Positions 49,101 to 57,653 of a stretch of 64,000 nucleotides of DNA are shown one piece after another. The stretch is from Stackebrandtia endophytica (GTDB lineage: Bacteria > Actinomycetota > Actinomycetes > Mycobacteriales > Micromonosporaceae). The stretch is taken from contig NZ_VFOW01000001.1 in NCBI RefSeq assembly GCF_006716355.1, positions 4,402,001-4,466,000 of the forward strand, in the 5' to 3' direction. Both the position numbers and the translations under genes were made by a program. The notes under the pieces were generated by a model. That model saw only the letters and a program-made list of their open reading frames with translations. It made no database searches and was not told the origin of the DNA. The first letter of the stretch is position 1. Each line of letters starts with the position of its first letter.

Positions 49101-50246
49101 TCATGTCGTCCCGGTCAGCACCGCCTCGCGCAGCGCGGCGGTGACCGCGTCCTTGGCGCCGCGCAGTACCGCGTCGCCCGTGACACTGGACTCGACGACC
49201 TCGCATCGATAGGCGGTCCTTCTGAGTTGGTCGGCCAACGCGCGCGCCAACGGTTGCCCGCCCGCCGCCCCGACCTCGCCGGACAGCACGATCACGGCGG
49301 GGTCGGTGACGGCGACGATCGCCGTCAACCCGGGAACCAACCGGGCCGCCAGTCGGGTGCGGAACCGTTCGTCGTGGACCGCCAGCCGCATCGCCTCCCC
49401 CGCGGATTCGGCGGGGTATCCGGCGTCGGCGGCCAGTCGACGGATCGCGGGGCCGCCGGCCACGTCCTGGAGTGTCGAGCCCTCGCCGGTGGGCAGGTAT
49501 CCGATCTCGCCGGCGCCGCCGCCGAAGCCGTGTAGGAGTCCACCGCCGAGGTCGATGCCCAGGCCCATTCCGCGTTCCCCCAACCACAGCAGCGCGAATC
49601 CGTTCGACCCGCCACCGCCGTGGTGGCGTTCGGCAAGTGTCGCGAGGTTGACGTCGTTGTCGATGTCGACCGCCGCGTCGAGGGCTCGATGCAGCGAGTC
49701 GCGCAACCCGGCACGGTCACAACCGGGCACGTCGATGTTTCGCACGACGTCGCCTCGGGCGTCGTAGGAACCGGGGACGGCCACTTGAGCGTGGCCCAGT
49801 CGCTCGATGGGCAGGTCGGCCAGCGCGAACAGGTCCCGGACCGACGGCGCGATCACCTCGGCCACTCCACTGTCTCGGTAGGTGACGGTCAGTTCGTGTT
49901 CGTGGCGGGTCTGCCCGGTCAGGTCGACGATCGCCAGCGCCAGCCGATCCGGTTCCCGAATGGACACCGCGACACCGTAGAGGGCGTCGGGGTTGAGGGA
50001 GTAGACGTCGGCTCGTGGCCCGGGGCCGCCGCTGGTGCGGCCGGCGACGGTCACCAGGTTCGCCTCGCGCAGTCGTCTGATGACCTCGGAGGCGGTGGGT
50101 TTGGACAGGCCGGTCAGTTCGACGAGTTCGGGGCGGGTGAGTCGGCCCCGCAGGAACAGGCACCCCAGGGCTGCCCGGTCGTTGATCTGGCGCAGTAGAC
50201 GTGACGAACCGGAGGGGTTCGCCACGTCGGGGGTCAGGGCGGTCAT
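49101..50246 (-). CDS. ROK-family transcriptional regulator of the cellulase operon
   Basis: A 381-residue protein from ATG 50246. Winged-helix N-terminus (RLLRQINDRAALGCLFL, TRPELVELTGLSKPTASEVI, RREANLV-like tail) and a ROK domain with DIDNDVNLATLAERHHGG and GMGLGIDLGGGLLHGFGGGAGEIGYLP (split here: GMGLGIDLGGG and GGGAGEIGY). The zinc-site cysteines are absent. The gene follows the cellulase by 106 nt on the same strand, so both probably share the promoter with the 35-bp inverted repeat at 51.5 kb, giving autoregulated, inducible expression. Ligand is probably a cello- or xylo-oligosaccharide (inference). Confidence 0.9.
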   Translation of the reverse strand: MTALTPDVANPSGSSRLLRQINDRAALGCLFLRGRLTRPELVELTGLSKPTASEVIRRLREANLVTVAGRTSGGPGPRADVYSLNPDALYGVAVSIREPDRLALAIVDLTGQTRHEHELTVTYRDSGVAEVIAPSVRDLFALADLPIERLGHAQVAVPGSYDARGDVVRNIDVPGCDRAGLRDSLHRALDAAVDIDNDVNLATLAERHHGGGGSNGFALLWLGERGMGLGIDLGGGLLHGFGGGAGEIGYLPTGEGSTLQDVAGGPAIRRLAADAGYPAESAGEAMRLAVHDERFRTRLAARLVPGLTAIVAVTDPAVIVLSGEVGAAGGQPLARALADQLRRTAYRCEVVESSVTGDAVLRGAKDAVTAALREAVLTGTT

Positions 50247-50352
50247 GCGGTCGGTCCGTTGATCGCCGGTTCGGCAAGCGGCACGGTGGATGGCTCCTTC
50301 GGGTGGTGTCGGGGTGGGGGATCTGCCCCACCCCGGTCGTTTCATGATGGGG

Positions 50353-51384
50353 TCATCCCAGTCGGTCGTATATCCATTTCCCGGCTGGTTTGAGTGAGTC
50401 GTAGCCGTAGGGGCCGCCCGGGCAGGTGCCGGTGTTGAACACCGCGCCGGTGCGGAAGTCGTCGGAGAAGTTCCAGTTGACCCAGCTGATGTCCTTGGCG
50501 GCCATGAGGTCTATGTAGCGCTGCGACATGGTGAAGTCGTTGCCGCCGTCGCCGCTGTGGGTCTGGGTTCCGAATTCGGTGACGAAGATCGGCAACCGGT
50601 CGGAGGCGCGGTCGAGGGCGTCGAGGTAGGGCTCCCGGTGGGAGGCGGCGTAGAAGTGGAAGGTGTACATGATGTTGTCGGCGTCGACCGGGTTGTCGAT
50701 GATCTCGGTCTCACTGCCGTCTTCGGACAGTCCCAGGGACGACCAGGCGCGGGTGCCCAGCAGGATGACCGAGTCGGGGTCGTGCTGTCGGATCACCGGG
50801 ATGATCTGTTCGTGGTAGCTCTTGATGGTCGACCAGCTGACGCCGTTGGGTTCGTTGGCGACCTCGTAGAGCACATTGGTCTTGTCGCCGTGGTCCTGCG
50901 CCATCCGGGTGAAGAAGGTGCGGGCGCGGTCGAGGTTGTAGTTCGGGTCGCCGGGGGTGAGCATGTGCCAGTCGATGATGACGTACATGCCGCGGTCGGT
51001 GACCTTCTCGACGAGGTCGTTGACCAGTGCGGTGTATCGCTCCGGATCGGTTTCGTAGCCGCCTTCCTGGATGTACATGGAGAGTCGGACGACGTCGGCG
51101 TTCCAGTCGCCGGCCAGGGCGTCCAACGAGGCGTCGTTGACGCACTGGCTGTACCACTGTAGACCGTGGGTGCTCATGCCGCGGAGTTGAACCGGTGCGC
51201 GGTTGCGGTCGCAGAGTTTGGTGCCGCACACGGTCAATGCGCCGTGCTCGGCGACGGCCGATCCGACCGGTGCCGGGGCGGGGGAGTCGGTGTCGGTGGC
51301 GGCGTGGGCGGATACGGGCAGCAGCAGCATGATCGCCGACACCGCGGTCAAGGTGAATCGGTGGATGCGTCGTTTCAGGCGCAT
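50353..51384 (-). CDS. Secreted GH5 endo-beta-1,4-glucanase
   Basis: A 343-residue protein with signal peptide (RIHRFTLTAVSAIMLLLPVSAHA). The mature enzyme resembles GH5 subfamily 2 cellulases: an opening VCGTKLCDRNRAPVQLRGMSTHGLQWY, barrel strands DVVRLSMYI and YVIIDWHML, acid/base Glu178 in YEVANEPNG and nucleophile Glu270 in IFVTEFGTQ. No cellulose-binding module or dockerin is present. The start follows GAGGAG. It is the first gene of a unit with the ROK gene; the promoter lies about 130 nt upstream. Confidence 0.93.
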   Translation of the reverse strand: MRLKRRIHRFTLTAVSAIMLLLPVSAHAATDTDSPAPAPVGSAVAEHGALTVCGTKLCDRNRAPVQLRGMSTHGLQWYSQCVNDASLDALAGDWNADVVRLSMYIQEGGYETDPERYTALVNDLVEKVTDRGMYVIIDWHMLTPGDPNYNLDRARTFFTRMAQDHGDKTNVLYEVANEPNGVSWSTIKSYHEQIIPVIRQHDPDSVILLGTRAWSSLGLSEDGSETEIIDNPVDADNIMYTFHFYAASHREPYLDALDRASDRLPIFVTEFGTQTHSGDGGNDFTMSQRYIDLMAAKDISWVNWNFSDDFRTGAVFNTGTCPGGPYGYDSLKPAGKWIYDRLG

Positions 51385-51476
51385 GGAGGGCTCCTCGGGT
51401 TTCGCCTCGGTCGGGTGTCGCGATGTGCGGGTCGCCGGCTCGCGGCATCGTTCGAAGCGGTTGACAGGACGAAGAG

Positions 51477-51540
51477 TGATGTTGGTTAGTCAGATTGACT
51501 TACCAACATCACGATAACGGAGCCAATTTATGACTGTCAA
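51477..51540 (-). promoter_or_regulatory. Cellulase/ROK promoter with a 35-bp inverted-repeat operator
   Basis: On the minus strand TTGACA (51535-51540), a 17-bp spacer and TTATCG (51512-51517) form a sigma-70-like promoter. Directly downstream 51477-51511 is an inverted repeat centred at 51494: arms TGATGTTGGTTAGTCA and TGACTTACCAACATCA pair at 15 of 16 positions, spacer GAT. A bound repressor would cover the transcription start. Such TTAGT/ACTAA half sites fit ROK-type operators. Confidence 0.8.
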
Positions 51541-51765
51541 TCCCTGATTGTGGGGTTTCGCGGTCGTCGCCCGTTGCGGCGACGACCGGGAAACGTTGGG
51601 GTGTGTGTGATCCGCACGGATGCGTTCCTTGGGGGCACTCCGGTGTCGTGTGTGGGCGTATCAAGATCAGTCGGGTGTGCCGCGTTCGGCGGTCGTTTCG
51701 CGATGACGACACCGCGAGGCGCCCGTCTGGTCGTCGCGCAACAGAACAGCGTTCCCACACACGAC
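51541..51765. other. Gap with one hairpin
   Basis: No gene. CGGTCGTCGCC (51561-51571) and GGCGACGACCG (51578-51588) form an 11-bp hairpin with a 6-nt loop, possibly terminating the minus-strand gene upstream (51.8-52.4 kb). Nothing else is recognised. Confidence 0.5.
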
Positions 51766-52428
51766 CTAAGTGGTCTTCACCGTCACGCCGGCGGCGCTGG
51801 CGATCGCCGGAACCGGGTAGTAGTAGGTGACTCCGCCGGAGGCGCAGTTGCCGCTGCCGCCCAGCCCGATGCCCTGGGCCTGTCCGACGGACAGGATCGG
51901 GCCGCCGAGTTCGCCGGGTTCGGGGCAGAGGTTGGTTCGGCTGACACCGGTGATGGTTCCCTGCGGGTAGGTGATCGACACGTTGTGGGCGGTGATCGTT
52001 CCGCAGTGCCAACCGGTGGTGGAGCCGGTGCGGCACACCGCGGATCCGACGGGTGCCTGGGCGGTGCCGTCCACCGGGTACCGGCCGGCCACCCGCGGTT
52101 CGGCGGTCCAGCCGTCGTACAGGTCGACGTACAGCCAGGCCGTCGCGGCGGCGCGTACGACGCCGATCGGTTCGCCGCCCGGACTGAGGCCGACCTGCTG
52201 CCCGACGGAGCCGCAACCGCCGAAGGTCACGAAACCGTCGCCGTCGGCGTGGTGTTGGACGGAGAACCCGGTGAGGCACCGTACCGATCCGAAGTAGACC
52301 GGCTGCCCGCCGGTGATCGTGTTGTCGTCGGCCGTGGTCGCCTGCGCGGTGGCGGGGATCATCAGTGAACCGATGACCAGGAGTGCGGCGACCGCCGTCA
52401 GGCGCAGGGCGCGGCTGATGCGGGACAT
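51766..52428 (-). CDS. Secreted chymotrypsin-fold protein lacking the catalytic triad (streptogrisin-like pseudoprotease)
   Basis: A 220-residue protein with signal peptide (RLTAVAALLVIGSLMIPATAQA). The mature part follows the streptogrisin/alpha-lytic S1 fold: CLTGFSV...GFVTFGGCG, then VGSAVCRTGSTTGWHCGTI, NVSITYPQGTITG and CPEPGELGGPILS. In active enzymes the same blocks read TAGHC and PGDSGGP. Here the catalytic His is Gly71, the Ser is Leu174 and the following-motif Asp is Glu173; the catalytic Asp block (N-D-x-G/A-x-V) reads ATAWLYV, so Asp is also lost (near Ala97). Cysteine pairs C51-C72, C132-C142 and C168-C195 appear kept. It is intact with a ribosome site AGGGAGA, so probably a folded non-catalytic binding protein. 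Confidence 0.82.
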   Translation of the reverse strand: MSRISRALRLTAVAALLVIGSLMIPATAQATTADDNTITGGQPVYFGSVRCLTGFSVQHHADGDGFVTFGGCGSVGQQVGLSPGGEPIGVVRAAATAWLYVDLYDGWTAEPRVAGRYPVDGTAQAPVGSAVCRTGSTTGWHCGTITAHNVSITYPQGTITGVSRTNLCPEPGELGGPILSVGQAQGIGLGGSGNCASGGVTYYYPVPAIASAAGVTVKTT

Positions 52429-52641
52429 GAGGTCTCCCTGGGTGTGTGTGGGTGATGTCGTTGAGGTGGTGGAGGGACGAGGCGCCGGTGGCCCGGGGCC
52501 GATCAGGCCGCCAGCAATCCAAGGGTATCGATATGTTGCTTAACAGTGGGGCCGTCGCGGCCATTAGGTGAACAACCGCCCGTCGCCACCACAGTGGATT
52601 GAGGTGCGAAAACGTCGCAGGGTGGTCCTACACTCCCCGCC

Positions 52642-53034
52642 ATGAAGACGATCGCATTCGTTGACGAGACGACCGCCGGAGGTCGCGGCGACGCCTGGCA
52701 CCTGGAGATCTTCGAGGAGGAACTCAGCCTGCGGGAGTTGATTCGCCGCCGGGTCTTCCAGGAGGTCGCCGAATACAACGCCGAGACCCCGGAGCTGTTC
52801 ACCGGTCTGGTTCAGCCCGGCGACGCCGAGGCCACCCTCAACGGCTACCGCATGCGAAAACGCCGAAAGGTCGATCCGCAGCGCCAATTCGAACTGGCCG
52901 TCGAGGCCTTCCAGCGCAACGGTTTCGTCGTGCTGGTCGACGACCGTCAGATCGAGGAACTCGATGCGACGATCCACATCGAACGCGCCAGCGAGGTCAT
53001 CTTCCTCAAACTCGTCCCCCTGGTAGGTGGCTGA
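52642..53034 (+). CDS. Putative ubiquitin-like (beta-grasp) protein with C-terminal Gly-Gly
   Basis: A 130-residue protein. Residues 3-10 (TIAFVDET) and 18-25 (AWHLEIFE) look like the first beta hairpin, LSLRELIRRRVFQEVAEYN (28-46) like the helix, and the C-terminal third FVVLVDDRQIEELDATIHI then ASEVIFLKLVPLVGG follows the order of ubiquitin's last strands (RLIFAGKQLEDGRTL and STLHLVLRLRGG), ending exactly at Gly-Gly. A charged insert (residues 47-92, with MRKRRKVD) separates the halves. Its stop overlaps the start of the DUF4132 gene (TGATG), so the two are translationally coupled. No E1-, E2- or JAB-like gene is in the window, so conjugation is unproven. Confidence 0.7.
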   Translation: MKTIAFVDETTAGGRGDAWHLEIFEEELSLRELIRRRVFQEVAEYNAETPELFTGLVQPGDAEATLNGYRMRKRRKVDPQRQFELAVEAFQRNGFVVLVDDRQIEELDATIHIERASEVIFLKLVPLVGG

Positions 53035-55508
53035 TGGCCGCATCGGTAACGCCCACACTGGCCGAGTTCGACGAGCTGGTGGCCGTCGAGGACCTGTCGG
53101 GTCTGGTGGACGCATACGCGCGCATGGCCTCCTCGACCAAACCGTGGATGTCCACCGAAAGCGAGTACGTCACGGTCCTTGCCGCGTTGTCCGCCACCTC
53201 CCGCGCCGAGTTGATCGCTCGGCTCGCGCGGTACTCCGACTCGAACAACCGGGTCGATCTTCACACCAAGCACCGGGTGCGGTCACTGGCCACACTGCTC
53301 CACGCCGCCGAGAAGACCCACGACCTGGACGCGCACCTGCCGCTACTGCAGGAGGTCGCCGCCACCTGGGTCTGGTATCCCACCGAACCGCTGCAGGCGG
53401 TCCTTGAGGCGTTCCGCGCCGTCGGGCGACCGGTACCGCCGCAGGTCATCGCCACGGGTCGCCGCAGCGCGATCGCCGGATGGAACGCCGGCCAATTCAA
53501 AGCCTTCATGGACACCTGGAGTGACCCCTTGTTGAACGTCGGTGAACCGTGGGCCGAGCGGGCCTCGAAAGACTTGAGGGGACTGGGCAACGAATGGAGG
53601 GAGCTGGTCTACCACTGCCGCACCGCGACCGCCGCGAAGCCGACCGCGAAGTGGGAGAAACGGGCCCGTGAACTGTTCGCCGCCACCGGCCCCGACACCC
53701 GTGAGCGGTTGATCGGCTGGCTGGAGCTGGTGCCGTTGCCGCGCACCGACGACCAGGCGCTGGACTACGGGTATCACGTGGAGGGCACACTCGACCCCTA
53801 CAACGCCGACATCATTCGCGGAATGATGTGGATCCTCGGATTCCTGGGCGACGACGTCCAGTCGGCCCGGGTTCTGAGCGGCCTGGTCAACACGATGTTG
53901 AAGAAGATCCCCGGCGTCGGCCCCAGGGCACCCAAGATCGCCAACGCGGCGGTGCTCGCATTGTCGCGTATGGAGGGTGAACACTCGCTGGGGCAGCTGG
54001 CGCGACTGAGTTCCAGCGTCAAGTTCAAGGGGACCCTGAACCAGATCAACACCGCGATGGAGGCCAAGGCGACCGCACTGGGCGTCACCCGCGACGAGAT
54101 CGAGGAGATGGCGGTCCCCGCATACGGGCTCACCGAGGTCGGGCGGCAGGTCGTGCCGCTGGGGGACTGCCGCGCCGAGATCACCGTCGACACCGAGGCC
54201 GCGCTCAGCTGGTTCAACGAATCGGGAAAGCAGACCAAGGCACCGCCGGCGGCGGTGAAACGGGACCATCCGGACCGGATCAAGGAACTGAAGGCCGGCG
54301 TCAAGGACGTCAACAAGATGATGACCGCGCAGATCGAGCGGCTGGACCGCCAGTTCCTGCTGCGTCGTCAATGGCGCGGCGACGTCTGGCGGCAGCGCTA
54401 TGCGGCTCACCCGCTGCTGGCGACCCTGACCAGGCGGCTGTTGTGGCGAGTCGACGATCGTGTCTGCGGATACGCCGACGGCCGTTGGCGCGACCTGTCG
54501 GACGCCTGCGTCGACATCCCCGACTCGGCTCGAATACAACTGTGGCACCCCATCGGCGAGGAGGTCGCCTCGATCGTGGCCTGGCGCGAATGGTTGGAAC
54601 GCCACCAGATCCGTCAACCGTTCAAACAGGCGCACCGCGAGGTGTATCTGTTGACCGCCGCCGAGGAGAACACCGGAACCTACTCCAATCGGTTCGCCGC
54701 CCACATCCTGCGGCAACACCAGTTCCACGCGTTGGCGGCCGCGCGCGGATGGCGCAACCGGTTGCGTCTCATGGTCGACGACTCCTACGAACCGCCCTAT
54801 AAGGAGCTGCCGGCCTGGGGGCTTCGCGCCGAGTTCTGGGTCGAGGGCATCGGCGACGACTACGGCGCCGACACCACCGACAGCGGCAGCTATCTGCGGT
54901 TGGTGACCGATCAGGTGCGGTTCTATCGGGCGGAGGCCGAGGCGAACTACGGCCACGCCTCCGGCGGGGGCTACGGGCGCTACCGGGGTGGCGGCGGCGA
55001 GGCGGACGAACCGATTCCGCTGTCGCAGATCCCGCCACTGGTGCTCAGTGAGGTGCTGCGCGATGTGGACCTGTTCGTCGGAGTGGCCAGTGTGGGCAAC
55101 GACCCGACCTGGTCCGACGGCGGTCCCGAAGGCCGCTACCGCGACTACTGGCACTCATACAGCTTCGGTGAACTCGGCCAGACGGCGCAGACCCGTAAGG
55201 AGTTGTTGAGCAGGCTGATCCCGCGATTGGCGATCCGTGATCGGGCTGAAGTGGACGGTCGGTTCCTGGTGGTGCGCGGCGACATCCGAACCTACAAGAT
55301 CCATCTCGGTTCGGGAAACATCCTGATGGAACCCAACGATCAGTACCTGTGCATCGTTGCGGGGCAGTTCAAGGGCGGTCGCGGCGACACCGGTTTCCTG
55401 CCGTTCGAGGGCGACGGAACCTTGGCGGTGATCCTGTCCAAGGCACTGCTTCTGGCCAAGGACACCGCGATCACCGACTCGACGATCACCTCGCAGTTGG
55501 GGCGGTGA
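53034..55508 (+). CDS. DUF4132 family protein
   Basis: An 824-residue protein whose ATG overlaps the stop of the ubiquitin-like gene. The N-terminal 400 residues are helical and repeat-like (Ala/Leu-rich, HEAT-like in feel). The C-terminal half carries the DUF4132/MolR-type signatures: PLLATLTRRLLWRV, AHREVYLLTAAEE, WGLRAEFWVEG, SEVLRDVDLFVGVASVGNDP and near the end GDIRTYKIHLGSGNILMEPN followed by DQYLCIV. A Gly-rich loop (SGGGYGRYRGGGGE) lies around residues 642-655. DUF4132 proteins are known beside MoxR ATPases and vWA proteins in conflict-type or chaperone systems; none is here. Biochemical role is unknown; a joint function with the small partner is the strongest clue. Confidence 0.83.
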   Translation: MAASVTPTLAEFDELVAVEDLSGLVDAYARMASSTKPWMSTESEYVTVLAALSATSRAELIARLARYSDSNNRVDLHTKHRVRSLATLLHAAEKTHDLDAHLPLLQEVAATWVWYPTEPLQAVLEAFRAVGRPVPPQVIATGRRSAIAGWNAGQFKAFMDTWSDPLLNVGEPWAERASKDLRGLGNEWRELVYHCRTATAAKPTAKWEKRARELFAATGPDTRERLIGWLELVPLPRTDDQALDYGYHVEGTLDPYNADIIRGMMWILGFLGDDVQSARVLSGLVNTMLKKIPGVGPRAPKIANAAVLALSRMEGEHSLGQLARLSSSVKFKGTLNQINTAMEAKATALGVTRDEIEEMAVPAYGLTEVGRQVVPLGDCRAEITVDTEAALSWFNESGKQTKAPPAAVKRDHPDRIKELKAGVKDVNKMMTAQIERLDRQFLLRRQWRGDVWRQRYAAHPLLATLTRRLLWRVDDRVCGYADGRWRDLSDACVDIPDSARIQLWHPIGEEVASIVAWREWLERHQIRQPFKQAHREVYLLTAAEENTGTYSNRFAAHILRQHQFHALAAARGWRNRLRLMVDDSYEPPYKELPAWGLRAEFWVEGIGDDYGADTTDSGSYLRLVTDQVRFYRAEAEANYGHASGGGYGRYRGGGGEADEPIPLSQIPPLVLSEVLRDVDLFVGVASVGNDPTWSDGGPEGRYRDYWHSYSFGELGQTAQTRKELLSRLIPRLAIRDRAEVDGRFLVVRGDIRTYKIHLGSGNILMEPNDQYLCIVAGQFKGGRGDTGFLPFEGDGTLAVILSKALLLAKDTAITDSTITSQLGR

Positions 55509-55516
55509 CACACGAA

Positions 55517-55552
55517 CCGCCTGCCGCGTGGAATCGATCATGCGGCAGGCGG
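55517..55552. terminator. Bidirectional terminator between DUF4132 and csp genes
   Basis: CCGCCTGCCGC (55517-55527) and GCGGCAGGCGG (55542-55552) form a perfect 11-bp stem, 14-nt loop, between two convergent genes. Confidence 0.7.
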
Positions 55553-55602
55553 GTCGTCGCCCAGGTCCCCAACGTTTGTCGCGCGGGTGTGAACGTGCCT
55601 GG

Positions 55603-55806
55603 TTACAGTGGTCGGACGTTCTCAGCCTGCGGGCCCTTCTGGCCCTGGCCGACCTCGAACTCGACGGACTGTCCCTCGTTCAGCTCCCGATATCCCTGCG
55701 ACTGAATCGCGGAGAAGTGAACGAAGACGTCCGGACCGTTGCCGTCCTGCTCGATGAAGCCGTAACCCTTTTCGGAGTTGAACCACTTCACTGTGCCGTT
55801 TGCCAT
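55603..55806 (-). CDS. Cold-shock protein (CspA family)
   Basis: A 67-residue OB-fold protein: [20 protein letters not shown] contains RNP1 (KGYGFI), and DVFVHFSAI is RNP2. It binds single-stranded RNA or DNA and melts mRNA structure. The start follows AAAGGAACC. In actinobacteria close homologues are often constitutive major RNA chaperones. Stand-alone gene. Confidence 0.96.
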   Translation of the reverse strand: MANGTVKWFNSEKGYGFIEQDGNGPDVFVHFSAIQSQGYRELNEGQSVEFEVGQGQKGPQAENVRPL

Positions 55807-56079
55807 TTGCTGGTTCCTTTGTAACGGATGTTCGATCCCGCGGTGCGTTACCGAGGCCCTTGACGAGCCGAATCGAGCTTACGGGTTCGGGTGCCGCAAT
55901 ATGGCACGAATCGTCACCTAGGGTGTGCTGTGCCTCACATTCCGTCGGGAACTATTGGGGCGGTGGGCTTCCGGCACCCGCCGAAACCAGCGGGGACACG
56001 CGGCTGGGCATGTCGTGGCGGTCGATGACGGGCCACTGGGGAACTGGCGCCCGGGCGCCCGGGGCGTTAGCCTTCGCGA

Positions 56080-56784
56080 GTGAATAGATTGCGGTTGCGC
56101 GGCTGCTGGGACGAGGTCATCGGTTTGCTCGCCGAAAGTGCCCGGGACACCCCCGCCGACGCGGTGGAGTTGGCGGCGACCATGGTGGAACGTTCGATGT
56201 ACACCATGGAGAACTGGATCATCGCCGAAGAGGCGGTGACCCAGGCCCAGGACCTGGTGGAGGGCAACAACCAACTCACCGGCGCGGCGGCGCTGGAACG
56301 GGCCTACCTGGCCTACGGCTTGACCCGGTTGGGTTTGGACGACCAGACCGAGGTCGCCGAGGCGGCGCTGCGCCGCGCCGACGAGGTCCTACCGGTCAAC
56401 TCACCCCGTCGTCGGCTGCTGCTGTTTCGTACCGGATTGGTTCGTCAACACCTCACCGACGCCCCCGAGGTGGCCACCGAGCTGTACCGCGCGGCGCTGC
56501 TGGCCGCCGAGGCCACGCGCGACAAACTCCTGCACGCCGACATCCTTCAGCAGTTGGGGGAGCTGGCCCAAACCCAGGAGGGACCCGCGGCAGCCCGGGA
56601 GTTGTTCGCCGACACGCTGCGGCTGCGGGTCGAGGCCGGCTGCATCATCGGTCTGGCCCCGGCGATGGTGGCGTTGGCGGAGGTGAGCACCCCCGAGGAG
56701 GCACAGGCGTTGCGGGCCGAGGCCACCCGGCTGCACGCCGCGCTGGGGTCGGTGCCGGTGTGGCTGTTCGACGGCTTCCATTAG
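56080..56784 (+). CDS. Helical-repeat (TPR-like) hypothetical protein
   Basis: A 234-residue protein starting at GTG 56080. It is alanine-, leucine- and glutamate-rich with repeated helix pairs, for example AAALERAYLAYGLTRLGLDD, then AEAALRRADEVLPVN, YRAALLAAEATRDKLLHADILQQLGELA and AAARELFADTLRLRVEAGCI, in the style of tetratricopeptide repeats (about four to five). No catalytic motif, signal or membrane segment. A scaffold role is likely but partners are unknown; the sequence resembles the sensor TPR arrays of actinobacterial regulators without a DNA-binding domain. Confidence 0.7.
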   Translation: MNRLRLRGCWDEVIGLLAESARDTPADAVELAATMVERSMYTMENWIIAEEAVTQAQDLVEGNNQLTGAAALERAYLAYGLTRLGLDDQTEVAEAALRRADEVLPVNSPRRRLLLFRTGLVRQHLTDAPEVATELYRAALLAAEATRDKLLHADILQQLGELAQTQEGPAAARELFADTLRLRVEAGCIIGLAPAMVALAEVSTPEEAQALRAEATRLHAALGSVPVWLFDGFH

Positions 56785-57119
56785 GGGCGTCGGTTGTCGT
56801 GATCGGTGGTCCGGGCGACGACTGTCGCGGCGGCGGAGGCGTCCGGAGGCTCTGGAGAAGCACGGTGTGCAGTGAACACCGACGCAAGCGCAGAACACGG
56901 GCTCAAGCCGCTGAGATCGTTCGGATGAATACTGTGTTCGGATGAATACTGTGGAGGAAGGCTGCTCGCGCGGGCGTCCGTTCGGCCCCGCTCCGTCCGC
57001 ACCGGTTCAGAGCGCGTAGGTCGACGGAGGCCCCGGGCAGCGAATCCCTTATGACGCCATGCGGCCGGGTGGAGTATCACTCCACCCGGCCGTCCATGCT
57101 GTAACCGTCGGCGGCTGAA
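56785..57119. repeat. 335-bp gap with a 17-nt tandem duplication and a terminator
   Basis: TTCGGATGAATACTGTG occurs twice head to tail (56920-56936 and 56937-56953). CGGCCGGGTGGAG (57062-57074), loop TATCA and CTCCACCCGGCCG (57080-57092) form a perfect 13-bp stem 28 nt beyond the ahpD stop, its terminator on the minus strand. No gene is visible. Confidence 0.75.
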
Positions 57120-57653
57120 TCAGCCGGCCAGTGCCGCTTCGGCGTCCAGAGTCACCGCGGCGGCGTGAACGACGGCGGCGATCCGCAGCGCGTCGTGCAC
57201 GTTGTCGCGGGAGATGCCCTCCTTGGTGAGGGTCTTCTCGTGCGACTCCAGGCAGACACCACAGCCGGTGATCGCCGAGACCGCCACCGACCACAGTTCG
57301 AAGTCGAGCTTCTCCACTCCGGGGCGACCGATGATCTGCATCCGCAGCCGCGCGGGAAGCGACTGGTACGCCTCGTCACCGATCAGGTGCTTGGCCCGGT
57401 AGTAGACGTTGTTCATCGCCATGATCGAGGCCGCGCCCTTGGCGGCGGAGACCGCCTCCTCGGACAGGTGCTTGGCCGCCTCGTCGGCGATCTCTCGCAG
57501 CACCACCGGGTTGCGGGCGGCGATGGCGCACGCCAGGAGGGTGCCCCACAGTTGCTGCTCGGTCAGCGAAGACGTGGTGGACACCGAACCCAGGTTCAGC
57601 TTGGTGTCCTTGGCGTACTCCGGCAGAGCCGACTTGATGTCTTCGATACCCAT
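57120..57653 (-). CDS. ahpD: Alkyl hydroperoxide reductase AhpD
   Basis: A 177-residue protein from ATG 57653. The AhpD fold's active site is CGVCLESHE (Cys131, Cys134, His138) with the supporting Glu119 in LDFELW, matching Mycobacterium tuberculosis AhpD shifted by one. It reduces the peroxiredoxin AhpC using lipoamide-linked electrons. Its start codon overlaps the ahpC stop (TAATG), so translation is coupled, and a 13-bp terminator follows. Confidence 0.96.
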   Translation of the reverse strand: MGIEDIKSALPEYAKDTKLNLGSVSTTSSLTEQQLWGTLLACAIAARNPVVLREIADEAAKHLSEEAVSAAKGAASIMAMNNVYYRAKHLIGDEAYQSLPARLRMQIIGRPGVEKLDFELWSVAVSAITGCGVCLESHEKTLTKEGISRDNVHDALRIAAVVHAAAVTLDAEAALAG

